A stretch of DNA of 64,000 bases from Paramisgurnus dabryanus (Eukaryota > Chordata > Actinopteri > Cypriniformes > Cobitidae), in NCBI RefSeq assembly GCF_030506205.2, contig NC_133353.1, positions 23,261,861-23,325,860 on the forward strand, given 5' to 3'. The translations under genes were made by a program, and so were the position numbers. Positions 51,613 through 62,309 of the stretch are shown in pieces. A model generated the notes under the pieces. The model was given only the letters and a program-made list of their open reading frames with translations, was not told the origin of the DNA and searched no databases. Position 1 is the stretch's first letter, and each line of letters starts with the position of its first letter.

Positions 51613-52530
51613 TTTTGTTCTTTATTTTGCTTTATTTCTACCTGTCATGGTTTAGCTGTCATTACCAACATGCTCTGCATAAAGGGACTTTCCTACTGTT
51701 TTTTCATCAAGAGTTTATTTGGTAGCCATGGTAACCTAATGACATAGTGGAGCACATGGATTTCAAGCTGCAAGACTGATGCCTTGATGTCCAGAAAAGT
51801 AAGTGAATCTACTCTTTATTCTTTGTGTTGGGCATGTACACTTATTATGCGTCATTACCTATGTGTTGTATTTTTGTATTTTTAAACATTTTTGAAATAT
51901 TTGTATCACTTTAATAGTTCAAATGGTTTACATTACATGTAGAAAGCTAGCTACACTTCCTTAGTCATTATCTTAGCTGGTAGGGCTAGTTTTTTGACAA
52001 AAATGTCATTACCAGCACCATACATATTTTTGCCAATAAATTATGTATAAATTACAAAAGCATCCTACAATTTTACATTTCTGACAATGTTGGACAGTCT
52101 AAATTATCACTATTAAAAAGTTTTCGCTTATATTCCAAGCCAGGGTAGATTGATGAATCGGAAATTTAGATACATAAATGAGTATAGGCTAATTCATCTT
52201 GCAAGTAAAAATCTCATTAAGTTCAAGATAAGTTAGATTCATTGTGAAACCCCAAAATGTTTTAAAAGCACTGATTTATCATTTAAGTTTTATTTTTTAC
52301 ATTTATTCGATGATGTGATGGTAAAGACACATTTACTTGACATAGTTAAGTAAATGGTACAAAAAATCATAAATTCCCTTATCTTATGGTCTCAACCAAG
52401 CTCATAACGTCTCTCCTGACTTAAGGACTGATAATTTGATGTATACCAATTAGTCAAATTTGAAATTTTAATTTTCAAAATTGCAGCAACCCAATTTGGT
52501 CCTTAATCTGAGAAATACCTTACGCTGTAG
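51610..52530. other. Intergenic DNA, no gene seen
   Basis: AT-rich, no recognisable elements. Confidence 0.35.
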
Positions 52531-52536
52531 CTCTAA

Positions 52537-52916
52537 TATGTGACCGTGGACCACAAAACCAGTCATAAGGTTTTTTTTTAAGCTGAATAAATAACTTCCC
52601 ATTGAGGTATGGTTTGTTAGGATAGGACAGTATTTGGCAGAGATACTATTTGTAAATATGTAATTCTGAAAAGAAAATCACATTGAAAGTTGTCCAAATG
52701 AAGTCCTTAGCAACTGTATCGACTCACAAAAATATGTTTTGATATATTTACGGTAGAAAAATTACTGACTATTTTTATGCAACACAACCTTTACTTAATA
52801 TCCTAATGATATTTGTGATAAAAAAAATATATAATTTTGACCCATACAATGTATTTTTTGGCTTTTACTACAAATATACCTGTAAGACTTAAGACTACTG
52901 TGTTTTTGGTCACATA
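52537..52916. mobile_element. MITE with TATGTGACC ends
   Basis: Starts tatgtgaccgtggaccacaa and ends ttttggtcacata; TGTGACC and GGTCACA are inverted. The phrase 'gtggaccacaaaaccagtcataagg' is one I recognise from common cyprinid MITEs. No coding capacity. Confidence 0.65.
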
Positions 52917-52919
52917 TAA

Positions 52920-53494
52920 ATCATTTGTATTAATAATATTAAAACATTTACGACAGAATGAGTCACATGACATACAAGGGCTTTTGGCACCACCGACACC
53001 AAATCAGATGCAAATTTTACTCATCATATTTTAATACACAAAAATGTAAATCAAACAAATGTAAATAAATGTCATTTTTAATTTAATATTGAAATGTTTG
53101 ACTTCACAAAAAGTTATCAAATAGCACCAAAATACTTGGAATTATATTGGAACACTTTTTCGAATACTTTGTTTATTCTTGTCAGTTTTGGGTGAACTAT
53201 TCTTATTTTTAAATACATGAGTAAAATGTTTAATGAAAATACAGTTGATTGAATGAATAGAGTGAATACCAGTTTGATGTTTCTCTCTCAGTGGATGGTT
53301 GCTCTTCCTCAGGCATTCAGACACAGCCAGAGATGCAAGTGAATGCAAGCACATTCAGGCAGCAAATTATGAAAATGTGGCTCTGTGTCCTCAATGGCGT
53401 CACACTTCCTTAATGTGCCACAGAATTAGAACCAGGGGGAAAAATAAGATGGGTCCATTTAATTAGAAACACTGCTCTGGGCCTTTATACACAT

Positions 53495-53561
<67 letters not shown>

Positions 53562-54180
53562 TACAGCAACTCATCACATGAAAGCTAAGATGATATCTCA
53601 CTCTTTTCTTACATACAATGAGACATCCTTTGCAGAGCCTGTGGGAATTCATAAAGGTGTTTAATTTATGAGTTTACCTCACCATTATTGAAATACATCT
53701 TTTACAGACAATGAAACGCTGTAATATGTAAAACGAAAGATCTTTTATAAAATGTCACATTTGGTCATTAGTATAGTACTTTAAAGCCCCTGATTAAGTC
53801 AAGTTTTATGATCGCCCCTTGTGAGTAGTGTTCCTAGTGGAACCAGCTTTGAAGAACATCTGTATGACCTTGGCCACTGTACTATAACTCCGTTTTAGTA
53901 TGTTACTGAACAAATTTGAACAGCTTTAATACAAAACATACAAATTTGTATGGTCATGCAGATAAAAACAAAAACATGTGGCTTTTCATGGTTAAACGAT
54001 ATACATCTATTATAACAAAGGGTGTACTCACTTTCGTTGCCAACTATTTTAAGCGATTATCAGAGGACAATAAATCTATACTGCTTTACAAATATTGTAC
54101 TTTAAGACGATAAACTAAAATGGTTGCTTAATGTGTTTAATTTATTATAGACATGTTTAATAGACATGTGAGGGGTGTAT
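52920..54180. other. Intergenic DNA, no gene seen
   Basis: AT-rich with the CA microsatellite at 53498. No coding similarity. Confidence 0.35.
53498..53557. repeat. (AC)n microsatellite
   Basis: Sixty bases of pure AC. Confidence 0.97.
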
Positions 54181-54185
54181 AAGAT

Positions 54186-54640
54186 ATGCTGTGCAAGTCT
54201 TGCACCATGCCACCATTAGATTTGATGTTTTTGCAATTGTATAGTGATCATATATAATTATTTCTCAGTCTCTTTATTAGAAAACAACCAGAAAATACAG
54301 GAAATGTATATTTAGTATTAAAAACAGTACAAAAAAGTAGAAACTAAAGTGTAAAGTATTATGGGTAAACTTCCCTTCCTCTTAAGCCTATTGCTCAGGC
54401 AACTGCAGGATCTCTTAAAACTAAATAAAATTTAATTCTAATTTCTAATAAAATGATTTCAGGACTTCAGTCTCCTCAAAAAAAGCTCAAGATGTGTTTC
54501 ATGCCAAGATAGGTCACACTAAATACTGACTAATGCCTGAAGAAGTCATTTAGTTCTAAAAAAAAAATGTTTAACTTTGTGAACATATTTTCTGCATTTT
54601 CTGTTTGTATCTTAATAAAAAGAATGACAGTACAGACACA
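54186..54640. mobile_element. Tc1/mariner-type MITE, GTGCTGTGCAAAAGTC family, copy 2 (decayed)
   Basis: Shares with copy 1 (11254) the phrases 'tatagtgatcatatataatt', 'tttctcagtctcttta', 'ctcaagatgtgttt', 'aggtcacactaaa' and 'ttctgtttgtatcttaataaaa', in order and orientation. The left end is degraded (atgctgtgcaagtctt), extra sequence lies in the middle, and the right terminal repeat is missing. Confidence 0.75.
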
Positions 54641-55935
54641 TATATTAGGCAAAAATGCACTTTTATTTTGTATGCGAGTAATCGCAATGAATCTTTTCCC
54701 AGCACTAACAATAAAGTTCACTTTGAGCCCGAGTTTAATACTCTTTGTACAACAAAACATCTAATAAAGGTGGAAAGGCATTTGCAAACATTGCTTTTTC
54801 ACTCTTTTCTCATCACTTTTGCATTTTCACATGGCAACTCTTTAGCTAACTTTATCATATAAGTGTAACTATTGTACTTGGTTGCCTTTGTGTGTGACAA
54901 CAATCCAGCTAAGACAATTTTGCAAAGACATTTAATGTTTAAGGCCACATCCACACAAATCCAGTGCTTCCTCTATCCAATCTTTATTTAAAAACTGAGT
55001 TGTCCCAAGAAATGTGTCCTTTGCGAACAAAAAGCAAAAACGATGCCTTAAGGGGCATGTCGTAGTGAGGACGTCATCACAACAAGTTACCGTTTAGCTC
55101 TTTGACACAAAGGTTTGAAATACAAATCAACATTCACAATGAGAAATTTCTGCTAACTGATAAGACTATCCGTGCTGAAATGGAGATTGATCGCCAGCTT
55201 CATGATCAGATCAGAAAATCAAAGAACATATTAGGACTTTTTTAAAAGGTACCGTCCCAGTGACAAAAGGGTAAATTTTTTTTATCTTTTTTCTGAAAGT
55301 GTGGACGAAAGACCAATTCGATTTGTACGTATACAGCTAAAAGCGTCTCCGTGTGTACAGGCTTTAAATTAAAATGATTTATATATCCAGTGTTTACATG
55401 AGGTTACCTTTGATGAAGTGGTCAATGTAAATACAAGTGAGATTGATGGCTGCTATTGTTTCCCTTCACTGGGGATGAAGGCACATAGGTTTATGGCACA
55501 TAATTAACACATTCCTCCTTTCTGTGTTTTCTTCTCTAACGGCACTCTGTAGAAGCCCATAATTGTCTCATTGTCGGTTAGTGCATTTTATTGCACAACA
55601 ACTATTCAGTATTTAGGCTAAACAAACGAAATTACCCACTTCTTAACCTACGGACAACGGCAGATAACGCTCTCTTGCCCTCCAGCGGGCCATTCCCCTA
55701 AGTGGTTGATGTCACATGAAAAATTGTCTACTTGCTTTTTTTAAATGGTAAGGTGCAACTTAATATGTCCCACTCTAACTTCTTATTTGTGTGAAAATTA
55801 CGTTAATGCATCAAACTAAACTGCACATTTTAAGGCACTTGGGGTCTTTAAATAAAATTGTGGGCCAGTTATGAATTTTGGCAGTCACCAGCACAATGTT
55901 AGTGGAAAAGGAGTATGGCCGTGTGTATGTGCCCA
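54640..55935. other. Intergenic DNA; GGTAC/CAGTGAC MITE fragment at 55238-55302
   Basis: aaaaggtaccgtcccagtgacaaaaggg followed by ttttttctgaaagtg is the right end of the family at 16344 and 33397. Otherwise nothing is recognised. Confidence 0.45.
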
Positions 55936-55944
55936 GAGGGACAC

Positions 55945-55970
55945 ACGCACACACACACACACACACACTA
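55945..55970. repeat. (AC)n microsatellite
   Basis: Short, nearly pure AC run. Confidence 0.85.
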
Positions 55971-56019
55971 AAACCATCAAAATGATCCATCCTACTGTCT
56001 AAAAGCCTGTGAATACCAT

Positions 56020-56345
56020 TTACCTATTAGCTGCTCTATGGCCTCATTCCTATCAGGCTTCTCAAGGCCAGTAGGACCACCAGAGGTATGAGCCGCTCTG
56101 TGTCTCCCTCACCCAGCACAGCAGCCTATAGTCTTCATCTCTACGCCCTCAACCAGCTTTCAGACATATGCAGCCAACCACAGCTATGTGAGTCAAGGGC
56201 CAGGGATTAAACGCAGGTTCAAGAATCAATCTGGGGAAATGGAGACAGACCCAATCCCTGCTTTTGCCTAATCCCCCTCATATCTTCTTCCATTGTTCAG
56301 GGGTTTATTAAAGAGAGAATGAGGAGACGCAGAGGAGGACATTAG
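56020..56345. promoter_or_regulatory. Candidate regulatory block with an OTX-type site
   Basis: GC-balanced, repeat-free; TAATCC at 56269-56274 (gcctaatccccct) and gggattaaac near 56204. It lies just left of the helicase-bearing transposon remnant. Inference only. Confidence 0.25.
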
Positions 56346-56376
56346 GAGGTGAAGTGGTGGTGTAGTGGTGAGTTTC

Positions 56377-57201
56377 TAGCCTGACGTTGTCATACTCAAT
56401 TCTAGTCAGAATTTGAGTCTGATACCGCTCCATTGAGCTATAATTATGAGGCGTGTCTCAACCGAAAAATGCCTCTGCACTCAATTGGATAGACCTACGA
56501 CCAATCAGAGCAACGGGGTGTGAGACGTATGTTGAAATGACGTATTTGCAGCTTGACCGAACTGCTAGTTATTTCGCTACGACACACACTACAAGTCTGA
56601 GTTTGTGAACGTACATCAAACCCTACTATGTTTACAACATTTCATTTATATCACATTAAGTCATACAGTAAGACTATCTCTTACCATTTGTACATTAGTT
56701 GAACTTCATCCACGACGATACCCATTACGTTTGCTTGTTATATCCATCTCGTCGTGCACACCGAGTTGCATCGCCGTGATACCCATTTTAGTTGCTTCTT
56801 TAACTTGATCTTTCATAAGTGCGACAACTTTTGTCGAATCCCGTAGGACGGCAAAAACATCAACAAATGCCTTGCTCGCGTTTCTCTGTTCCTCTTTTAA
56901 AATCAATGCTCTGTCGATATCTTTTAGAACAGACTCAATGTCAGAGTCCACACATCTGATTTCTACCGCGGCAGCCATTTCGTTGTAAACAACAGATTCA
57001 ACACACGCGCTCTTTGGTGACGTGGTTGATTTACGTTACTGATCATCTGTCCATCATCATATAAAGCCCGCCCTGACAATTTGATTGGTTCGACCAGCTT
57101 TGGGTCGAGCATAGTAGCAACTCAACGGTGAAACTCCAGACCGATCTTCCCGTTCCTCAAAATGTTGTGGGCGGGGCTAAGATCGGCTGGCACCCAGGCT
57201 A
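56377..57201 (-). mobile_element. DNA transposon remnant carrying a RecQ-like helicase segment
   Basis: The ends TAGCCTG (56377-56383) and CAGGCTA (57195-57201) are exact inverted repeats, and the flanking nonamers GTGAGTTTC (56368-56376 and 57202-57210) are identical, a 9-bp target duplication. Just inside the ends, degenerate related stretches (gagtctgataccgctccattgag against the complement of ctcaacggtgaaactccagac) suggest longer decayed inverted repeats. The 825-bp body encodes, on the - strand, a short N-terminus of a RecQ-type helicase. No DDE transposase is seen. I cannot name the superfamily. Confidence 0.75.
56706..56978 (-). pseudogene. RecQ-like helicase N-terminal fragment, internally deleted and frameshifted
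   Basis: RecQ-family helicases unwind DNA by ATP hydrolysis. The 90-residue frame starts MAAAVEIRC and has LKEEQRNASKAFV and DVFAVL, the stretch that precedes Walker A. The Walker A bases are present but in the +1 frame, reading PTGFDKS instead of the expected PTGFGKS-type motif. Straight afterwards comes VALMKDQVKEATKMG, the conserved block that normally lies about 30 residues further on, so an internal deletion accompanies the frameshift. It ends after MQLGVHDEMDI, far short of the helicase core. Similar helicases are annotated repeatedly in fish genomes, consistent with spread by a transposon. The copy is not functional. Confidence 0.75.
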
Positions 57202-57420
57202 GTGAGTTTCAGTCTCAGGGGTTTTCTTAAACACCCAACAGTGGGTTTCTTTAAAAGAGAAAGAGGCTCTGTTTCTGAAAATGCATTTATAGATACTTTT
57301 ATCCAAAGATACTTGCAATGCATTTACTGTAAGGTATTAGTTTAATGTTTGTTCTCTGTGATTTGAACCCATGATTTTGGTGTTGCTAGCACCATAAAAT
57401 GCAGTACACGGACATACTAA

Positions 57421-58351
57421 GTGCCTGTTTACACAAGACCGCTCAAGGGTGAAATCGTTTACACGGTGAAGGCGTTTTTGGGGCTTAAAAAAACGCAAAA
57501 AAGCGAAACCACCCTCCAGAGTGGAAATCTTAAAAACGATCTACCCTCGTGTTCCTGTCTAAAGAATAAAAACGCAAAACACGGTGGCTCTCATCACGTT
57601 CGCGTTTACGTCACAGGCATATATGCCAGTTCATGAAAATAACAACAAACATGTCGGATTATTTCCATATGTCGGACCTTCAAGTTGCCATAGCAGCTCT
57701 GATAAATATAAATATAAAAGTCTTTCCAGCAGTTGAACAAAATATTCACAGCTAGTATTTCTGATCAGAGAAGGCGCAATAATAACCTCCATCAAATTGT
57801 TGATGCGCCAATTCGCCGGAGGCAAACTAGACGGCTTTGGATGAGACCTGGGAAAACAAGGAAAAGGGTTGTGCGCAGGCATGCAGACTTGGTGGTGTTG
57901 TGTGTCAGTGCTTCACATTGCTACCTAGCCACCTTGAGTGCATACTACATTGAATATCACACACTTTTGCGTCTCCATATGCATGCGGATTTCCCACTCA
58001 AAACGCTTGTATCAACTATGGTGACCATACGTGCCATTCTTCCCGGACGCGTCCTGTCCAGGATTTCGGTGCGTCTTCCGGAAGTCGTATTTGTTGACCG
58101 CATACGCCATTCAGTTAAAAACATAAGACATACAATCATAGTTTCATTCTTACCTTAAAATGTAACGGTTGCTTTTCTGTAAGAATAATAATACTCCTCT
58201 ATGACGTATGTGGTCGACAAATACGACTTCCGGAAGACGCACCCGAAATCCTGGACAAGATGCATACGGGAAGAATGGCACGTATGGTCACCCTATATAA
58301 ACGAGGAACTTTTGCGTTTTCTTTTCAGATTGTTTTTATGTAAACTTAGCC
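57421..58351. mobile_element. Harbinger-like element with TAA flanks and a nested foldback
   Basis: The left end GTGCCTGTTTACACAAGAC and the complement of the right end (GGCTAAGTTTACATAAAAAC) are related inverted repeats, flanked by TAA at 57418-57420 and 58352-58354, the 3-bp TAA/TTA target type of PIF/Harbinger. A + strand stretch at 57814-57870 reads RRRQTRRLWMRPGKTRKRV, like the Arg-rich W-RP segment near the N-terminus of Harbinger transposases. A foldback at 58017-58296 interrupts it. Confidence 0.5.
58017..58296. mobile_element. Foldback MITE with ~80-bp arms (TATGGTGACCATACG ends)
   Basis: Left arm tatggtgaccatacgtgcc and right arm ggcacgtatggtcaccctata are complementary, continuing through cttccggaagtcgtatttgt against acaaatacgacttccggaag, about 80 bp per arm. 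The central 100 bp is AT-rich. Inserted into the Harbinger-like element. Confidence 0.85.
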
Positions 58352-58354
58352 TAA

Positions 58355-58790
58355 TGCTGCGTTTACACCAGCCACAGTAGAGGCGGCAAGCGCGGTGATT
58401 TACATGTTAAGTCAATGCAAAGACGCGATTACACGTGGATTATTATCCTGAGGCGCGGATGGCGAGTTCCGCGCAAATAAAGCGTTGTTGCAGGAAACGC
58501 GCGAGTTGAAAAATCTGAACTTCGTCAGATTTACGCACTGCGTTAACCAATCAGGACTTTGCTGTAGCAGTGACGGGATTAAAGGAAGCGAGCAGAGTGG
58601 CAGAGTCTTCGCGAAGTCGCAGAAGCCCCTCCCATTACGCAAATTTTCACGTGAATTTATCGAATGACTAGAATTTCACGCGCGGCTCTCACGTGCAAAT
58701 GAAGCGAGTGAACTCAAATGTTCAAGCGTCCAACTACGTGCGAATAGTGCGTTTTTGCCGCCACCTACCGCAGCTGGTGTAAACGCAACA
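58355..58790. mobile_element. Harbinger-type MITE with TAA target duplication
   Basis: Ends TGCTGCGTTTACACCAGC and GCTGGTGTAAACGCAACA are inverted repeats (17 of 18). TAA at 58352-58354 and 58791-58793 flank it. The body is CpG-rich and lacks a transposase frame. It directly abuts the preceding Harbinger-like element, sharing its TAA. Confidence 0.82.
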
Positions 58791-58835
58791 TAAGAGGACT
58801 TAAATCTCATTCCTAAATGCATATGCAAATGCTAA

Positions 58836-59054
58836 TGCTACGTACACACCAAACGTACGGCATCGCGTTACTTGCTCTAGATTACTCGCGGGATTTTTGA
58901 GGCGAAAAGCGCCTGTTTTCACGGCAAACGCTCCGTCCATATCGTGTCATTTGCATCGCCCCACACGAGGATGCGTCCAATCTCACCTTTGCATTGACTT
59001 TGTATGCAATCTACTTGCGCAAATCGTTGAACTCGCTTTGGTGCGTATGCTCCA
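58836..59054. mobile_element. Third Harbinger-type MITE
   Basis: Left TGCTACGTACACACCAAACG and right CGCTTTGGTGCGTATGCTCC are related inverted ends. Left flank TAA, right flank TTA. CpG-rich body without coding capacity. Confidence 0.65.
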
Positions 59055-59059
59055 TTACA

Positions 59060-59600
59060 TTACCATCCTTAATAAGATGCTTCTGAACCAAGCATAGATA
59101 TATCTGACAGCCCTGTGTAAATTGAGAGGAAATGGTTAATTTACTAAATTCATTGCAAACGCTTACATAATTAAGTAAAAGATATTATATTATACAAAGA
59201 TGATAGATATTAACAAGATGCGGCACTGCTATTACTATGGGGGGAAATGCAACATTCAATATGTCTGCTCTAGCAAGTCCCACCTTCCAGTAAAAAAGCC
59301 AATTATCAAAAGCCTGATGATTCATCACCGCAACCACTGCCGAGTGCTACGACTTCCTTAAGGGTCTTAACACTGTAGTTCTTGTCTTATTGCTTGGTTA
59401 TTTCTAAAATTTCCTTCATTGGCAAAATGGCAGTGAGACATTTGGCTTTTGGTTCTGATATACTCAGGAAAGCATCTTCTTCACTCAAAACAGCAAGTGA
59501 TCTGCTACACTGGACAACAATTTTGTCTCCTCCAGTCTGTAATATGACATACACATCATAGCCAATTTCACATATTGTGTTTCCAACCCTTCCACCTTCT
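59060..59600. other. Intergenic DNA, no gene seen
   Basis: AT-rich, no recognised repeat ends. The open frame at 59387-59605 (- strand) has no family resemblance. Confidence 0.3.
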
Positions 59601-59604
59601 TTCA

Positions 59605-59940
59605 ACCCCCTCCTACAGCAGAGGAAAGGAAGAAGAGGAGATTGGGCCCGCAGCTAAAGCCCCCTTTTCAGGCCCGCCGCTGGCGAGGTCTATCGGCAAT
59701 GCACAGAGAGTGGAGGTGTCGCTTCTGCTATGGCATTTCGGACAGTATCTACTTCTCTCCGGGTGCGGAGGAGAAAGGAGAAACAGTGGGGGTATTATCA
59801 GAGAGGGATGAGAGCAGCGAAGGCATTTTTGTCTTTTTATTCCCCTCCTAAGCCTCGGGCTTTGCTCCCAATCCGATTGGTCGATACAGCCAGGGATGTA
59901 AATGAAATGCAAAGAGGAATAAGGCTGGGTTCCCATTTAT
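59605..59940. promoter_or_regulatory. GC-rich unique block, candidate regulatory element
   Basis: Abrupt GC rise with an attgg (inverted CCAAT) box at 59876, ccaatccgattggtcgat around 59870 and atgcaaag near 59908, then ordinary AT-rich DNA. Open on both strands over part of its length but without protein resemblance. Confidence 0.28.
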
Positions 59941-60360
59941 GTGTGTGCGCGTGTGTGTATACTCTTTGGCTCTTACTGGGGGTTTACTATTCACAGGGCC
60001 TCTCTCTCTCACCTTCTGTCTTTTGTCTCAAAGTCCCTGTGCTGCGATTTCACTTTTGTCTGTCAGCGTCCATTTGCCTCTTTCTAAGCACTTCCTGTCC
60101 AATCGTGCCATACACACCATCCTATGTACTTATTACTTTGTGCTTGCTCACTGTCTTTGCTTTCTCTCTCTGGCTGGGCTCTCGCCTCTTATCTGCTCAG
60201 ACACCACACATTCCAGTGTTGCTGTGGCTCCCTGCCTGCATCCACAGTCACGGCAATTCCATGGGTTCACACAATCCCTCAGATGAGAGGGAGGCAAAAA
60301 GAGGGATGGGTTGGATGGAAAGAAAGCAGTTCAGAGGAGAGGTGAATGTACATGGGTAAG
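59941..60360. other. CT-rich low-complexity stretch
   Basis: Pyrimidine-rich DNA (ctctctctcac, ttgtctcaaag...) that creates long open frames on the + strand, including the longest in the window (59730-60359), with Leu/Ser/Cys-rich translations and no domain. Confidence 0.5.
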
Positions 60361-60535
60361 GGTGATGTCTAGTGTCCATTTGAATTTCGTAGAGGGTTTG
60401 TAGGATGGAAACATTTATCAGAAACATAAACCAGACCATTGTTTACAATAATGCTCAACAACATCAATTCTTGCAGCTTTACAGTCAGTATGAGTGGCAT
60501 TTGCAACCTATTTTTTATATTTAAAAAGAAACCAA

Positions 60536-60950
60536 GTTAACATTTTACAATAAGGTTGTATTATATATCATTAAAAATTGCATTAGCTTAGCCTGATCTT
60601 ACATATTTTACGAGTTGGCTAATTCGTACGAATTCATACAAAGTTAATCGTGCAAAAATGTATGATTATCACAAAAAACAATAACGAAACCCCACCCCTA
60701 ACCCGAAAGACATAAATGTACGAATGTGGTCGTATGAATTAATACGAATTAGCCACCTTGCAAAATATGCTGTAGAAGTATTGTTCATTGTAAGTTCATG
60801 TTAGCTACGCATTTAACTGTTATCATCAAAACTTTAGATTAATTTGAAGCTATATTAATAAATGATGCAGTAGTATTGTTTATTGTTGGCTTATGCCACC
60901 TAATGCATTAATTAATATTACCAAATAAAACCTTATTGTAAAGTGTTACC
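60536..60950. mobile_element. MITE with AACA(C/T)TTTACAATAAGG ends, split by another MITE
   Basis: Left taacattttacaataaggtt and right aaccttattgtaaagtgtta are complementary at 19 of 20 positions. The copy is interrupted at 60594-60776. Confidence 0.8.
60594..60776. mobile_element. Nested foldback MITE (GGCTAATTCGTACGAAT family)
   Basis: ttttacgagttggctaattc is opposed by gaattagccaccttgcaaaa, and 'cgtacgaattcatac' by 'gtatgaattaatacg'. The middle is caccccctaaccc-like. A fragment of the same family lies at 17195. Confidence 0.75.
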
Positions 60951-60954
60951 AAAA

Positions 60955-61535
60955 ACATGAAGGGAAGAATTTCAGTTTATCCACCAGGAAATTATTGGGT
61001 TGTAAATTGACTGTTTTATTACCAATAGCCTACATGACAGATGTGACATCCACAAAAAGCAATGCTGTTTCAAAAGCATATTAATAAAAAATGACAAGAA
61101 AAAAACTGTATTATTCTTTGCAATAATGAACACTAAAGAATAGTGCACAACAGGACCAGAAAAGTATTGTTTTCGTGTATTTGTGTACATATGTAAAGGT
61201 ATGTATAACGTTGCTCAACAGCTTGTTGACACTGTTACATACTATATTTATGGCTAATGCACCTGTGAGGACCCTATTGTCATCCTATTGTTTGCACATT
61301 TATACTCAAAACAGAAATTCATCGATATTCGGTTGAATTTGGATATTTGCACACTGTGAACTTTTAAATACTCAATCAAAGAAAAGATCATTTGATTCTA
61401 AACAAATTTGTCAACATTGTGCCAAGACCCTGAAGATGATAAAATTGTGAATTTTCATATTAGATGAAAGGCAAGATAATAAGCGTATGACCAAAAAGCT
61501 AAGCGATACCATATGTTCTTCGTGCATAAAACATT
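60955..61535. other. Intergenic DNA, no gene seen
   Basis: AT-rich, nothing recognised. Confidence 0.35.
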
Positions 61536-61539
61536 TCTG

Positions 61540-61890
61540 TAGAAATTACAGTGTTACTGACAGCTGTTTGCCAGTAACTTACTGTAGATTTAAATTTATG
61601 CTTTTTACTGGTAACAGTTTATTCAAAGTTAAATTAACATTAAATCAAATAAAACTAACAAATTTTTTTCCCCAAAATCTGAAGGAAAAAAAATGAAAAA
61701 GGTTGATGATGGTTCCCAGAATGCTTTGCATGGGGCTGTTATTTTATAGATTAATTCTGTAAAGATAAAGACTGTTTGAATAAACTGTTGCCAGTAAATA
61801 ACATACATTTTAATCTACAGTAAGTTACTGGCAAAAAGTAATTTGTGAAGGATTTGTTAATATCATACAGTAAGTTGCCTGTAGACAGTA
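61540..61890. mobile_element. Foldback MITE (GCCAGTAACTTACTGTAGAT arms)
   Basis: The left arm at 61570-61589 is exactly complementary to the right arm at 61813-61832, and outer acagtgttactg/ctgtagacag words suggest longer arms. The centre contains TCCCAGAATGCTTTGCA (61714-61730), found in reverse at 13061. Confidence 0.75.
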
Positions 61891-62006
61891 CATTAAAGAT
61901 TACTTTTGTTGTGTGTGTTCAGGCATTTTTGAGATAATTTGTATGCTTTTAATTTCATTAAAGTTCTGTTTAAGTTAAAACAAAGAGAACTGTATAGTGC
62001 CTTAAC

Positions 62007-62307
62007 CATGGGGTCACAAACGTGGTGCCAGCAGTAGCCAGCACAGAGTCTGTGAGGTGCCCGCCAAAGCACATTCTATTAATAGGCTCAATTTTAATAT
62101 TTATTTATTACATATTTTTTATGTTAGCTTGGCATGGTTTACGTATGTTAACATTTTAAACAATACTAAAACATATCAACAAGTAAAATAAAATAAAATC
62201 AACAAGAAAAACAAAAGAGTTTTGAGTATATTATATCAAAAAGTAGCCCTCCAGATTGTTTAGTCCATTGTGGTTGCCCTTGCTCACAAAAAGGTTGGAG
62301 ACCACTG
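62007..62307. mobile_element. hAT-type MITE with 8-bp target duplication
   Basis: Right end AGGTTGGAGACCACTG and left end CATGGGGTCACAAACGTGG are degenerate inverted repeats of the CAGTGGTC type. Flanking octamers GCCTTAAC and GCCTAAAC match at 7 of 8. Confidence 0.72.
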
Positions 62308-62309
62308 GC

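Noticed and set aside
59730..60359. Longest open frame in the window (209 codons)
   Set aside because: Low-complexity, pyrimidine-driven translation with no domain, and overlapping frames are open too.
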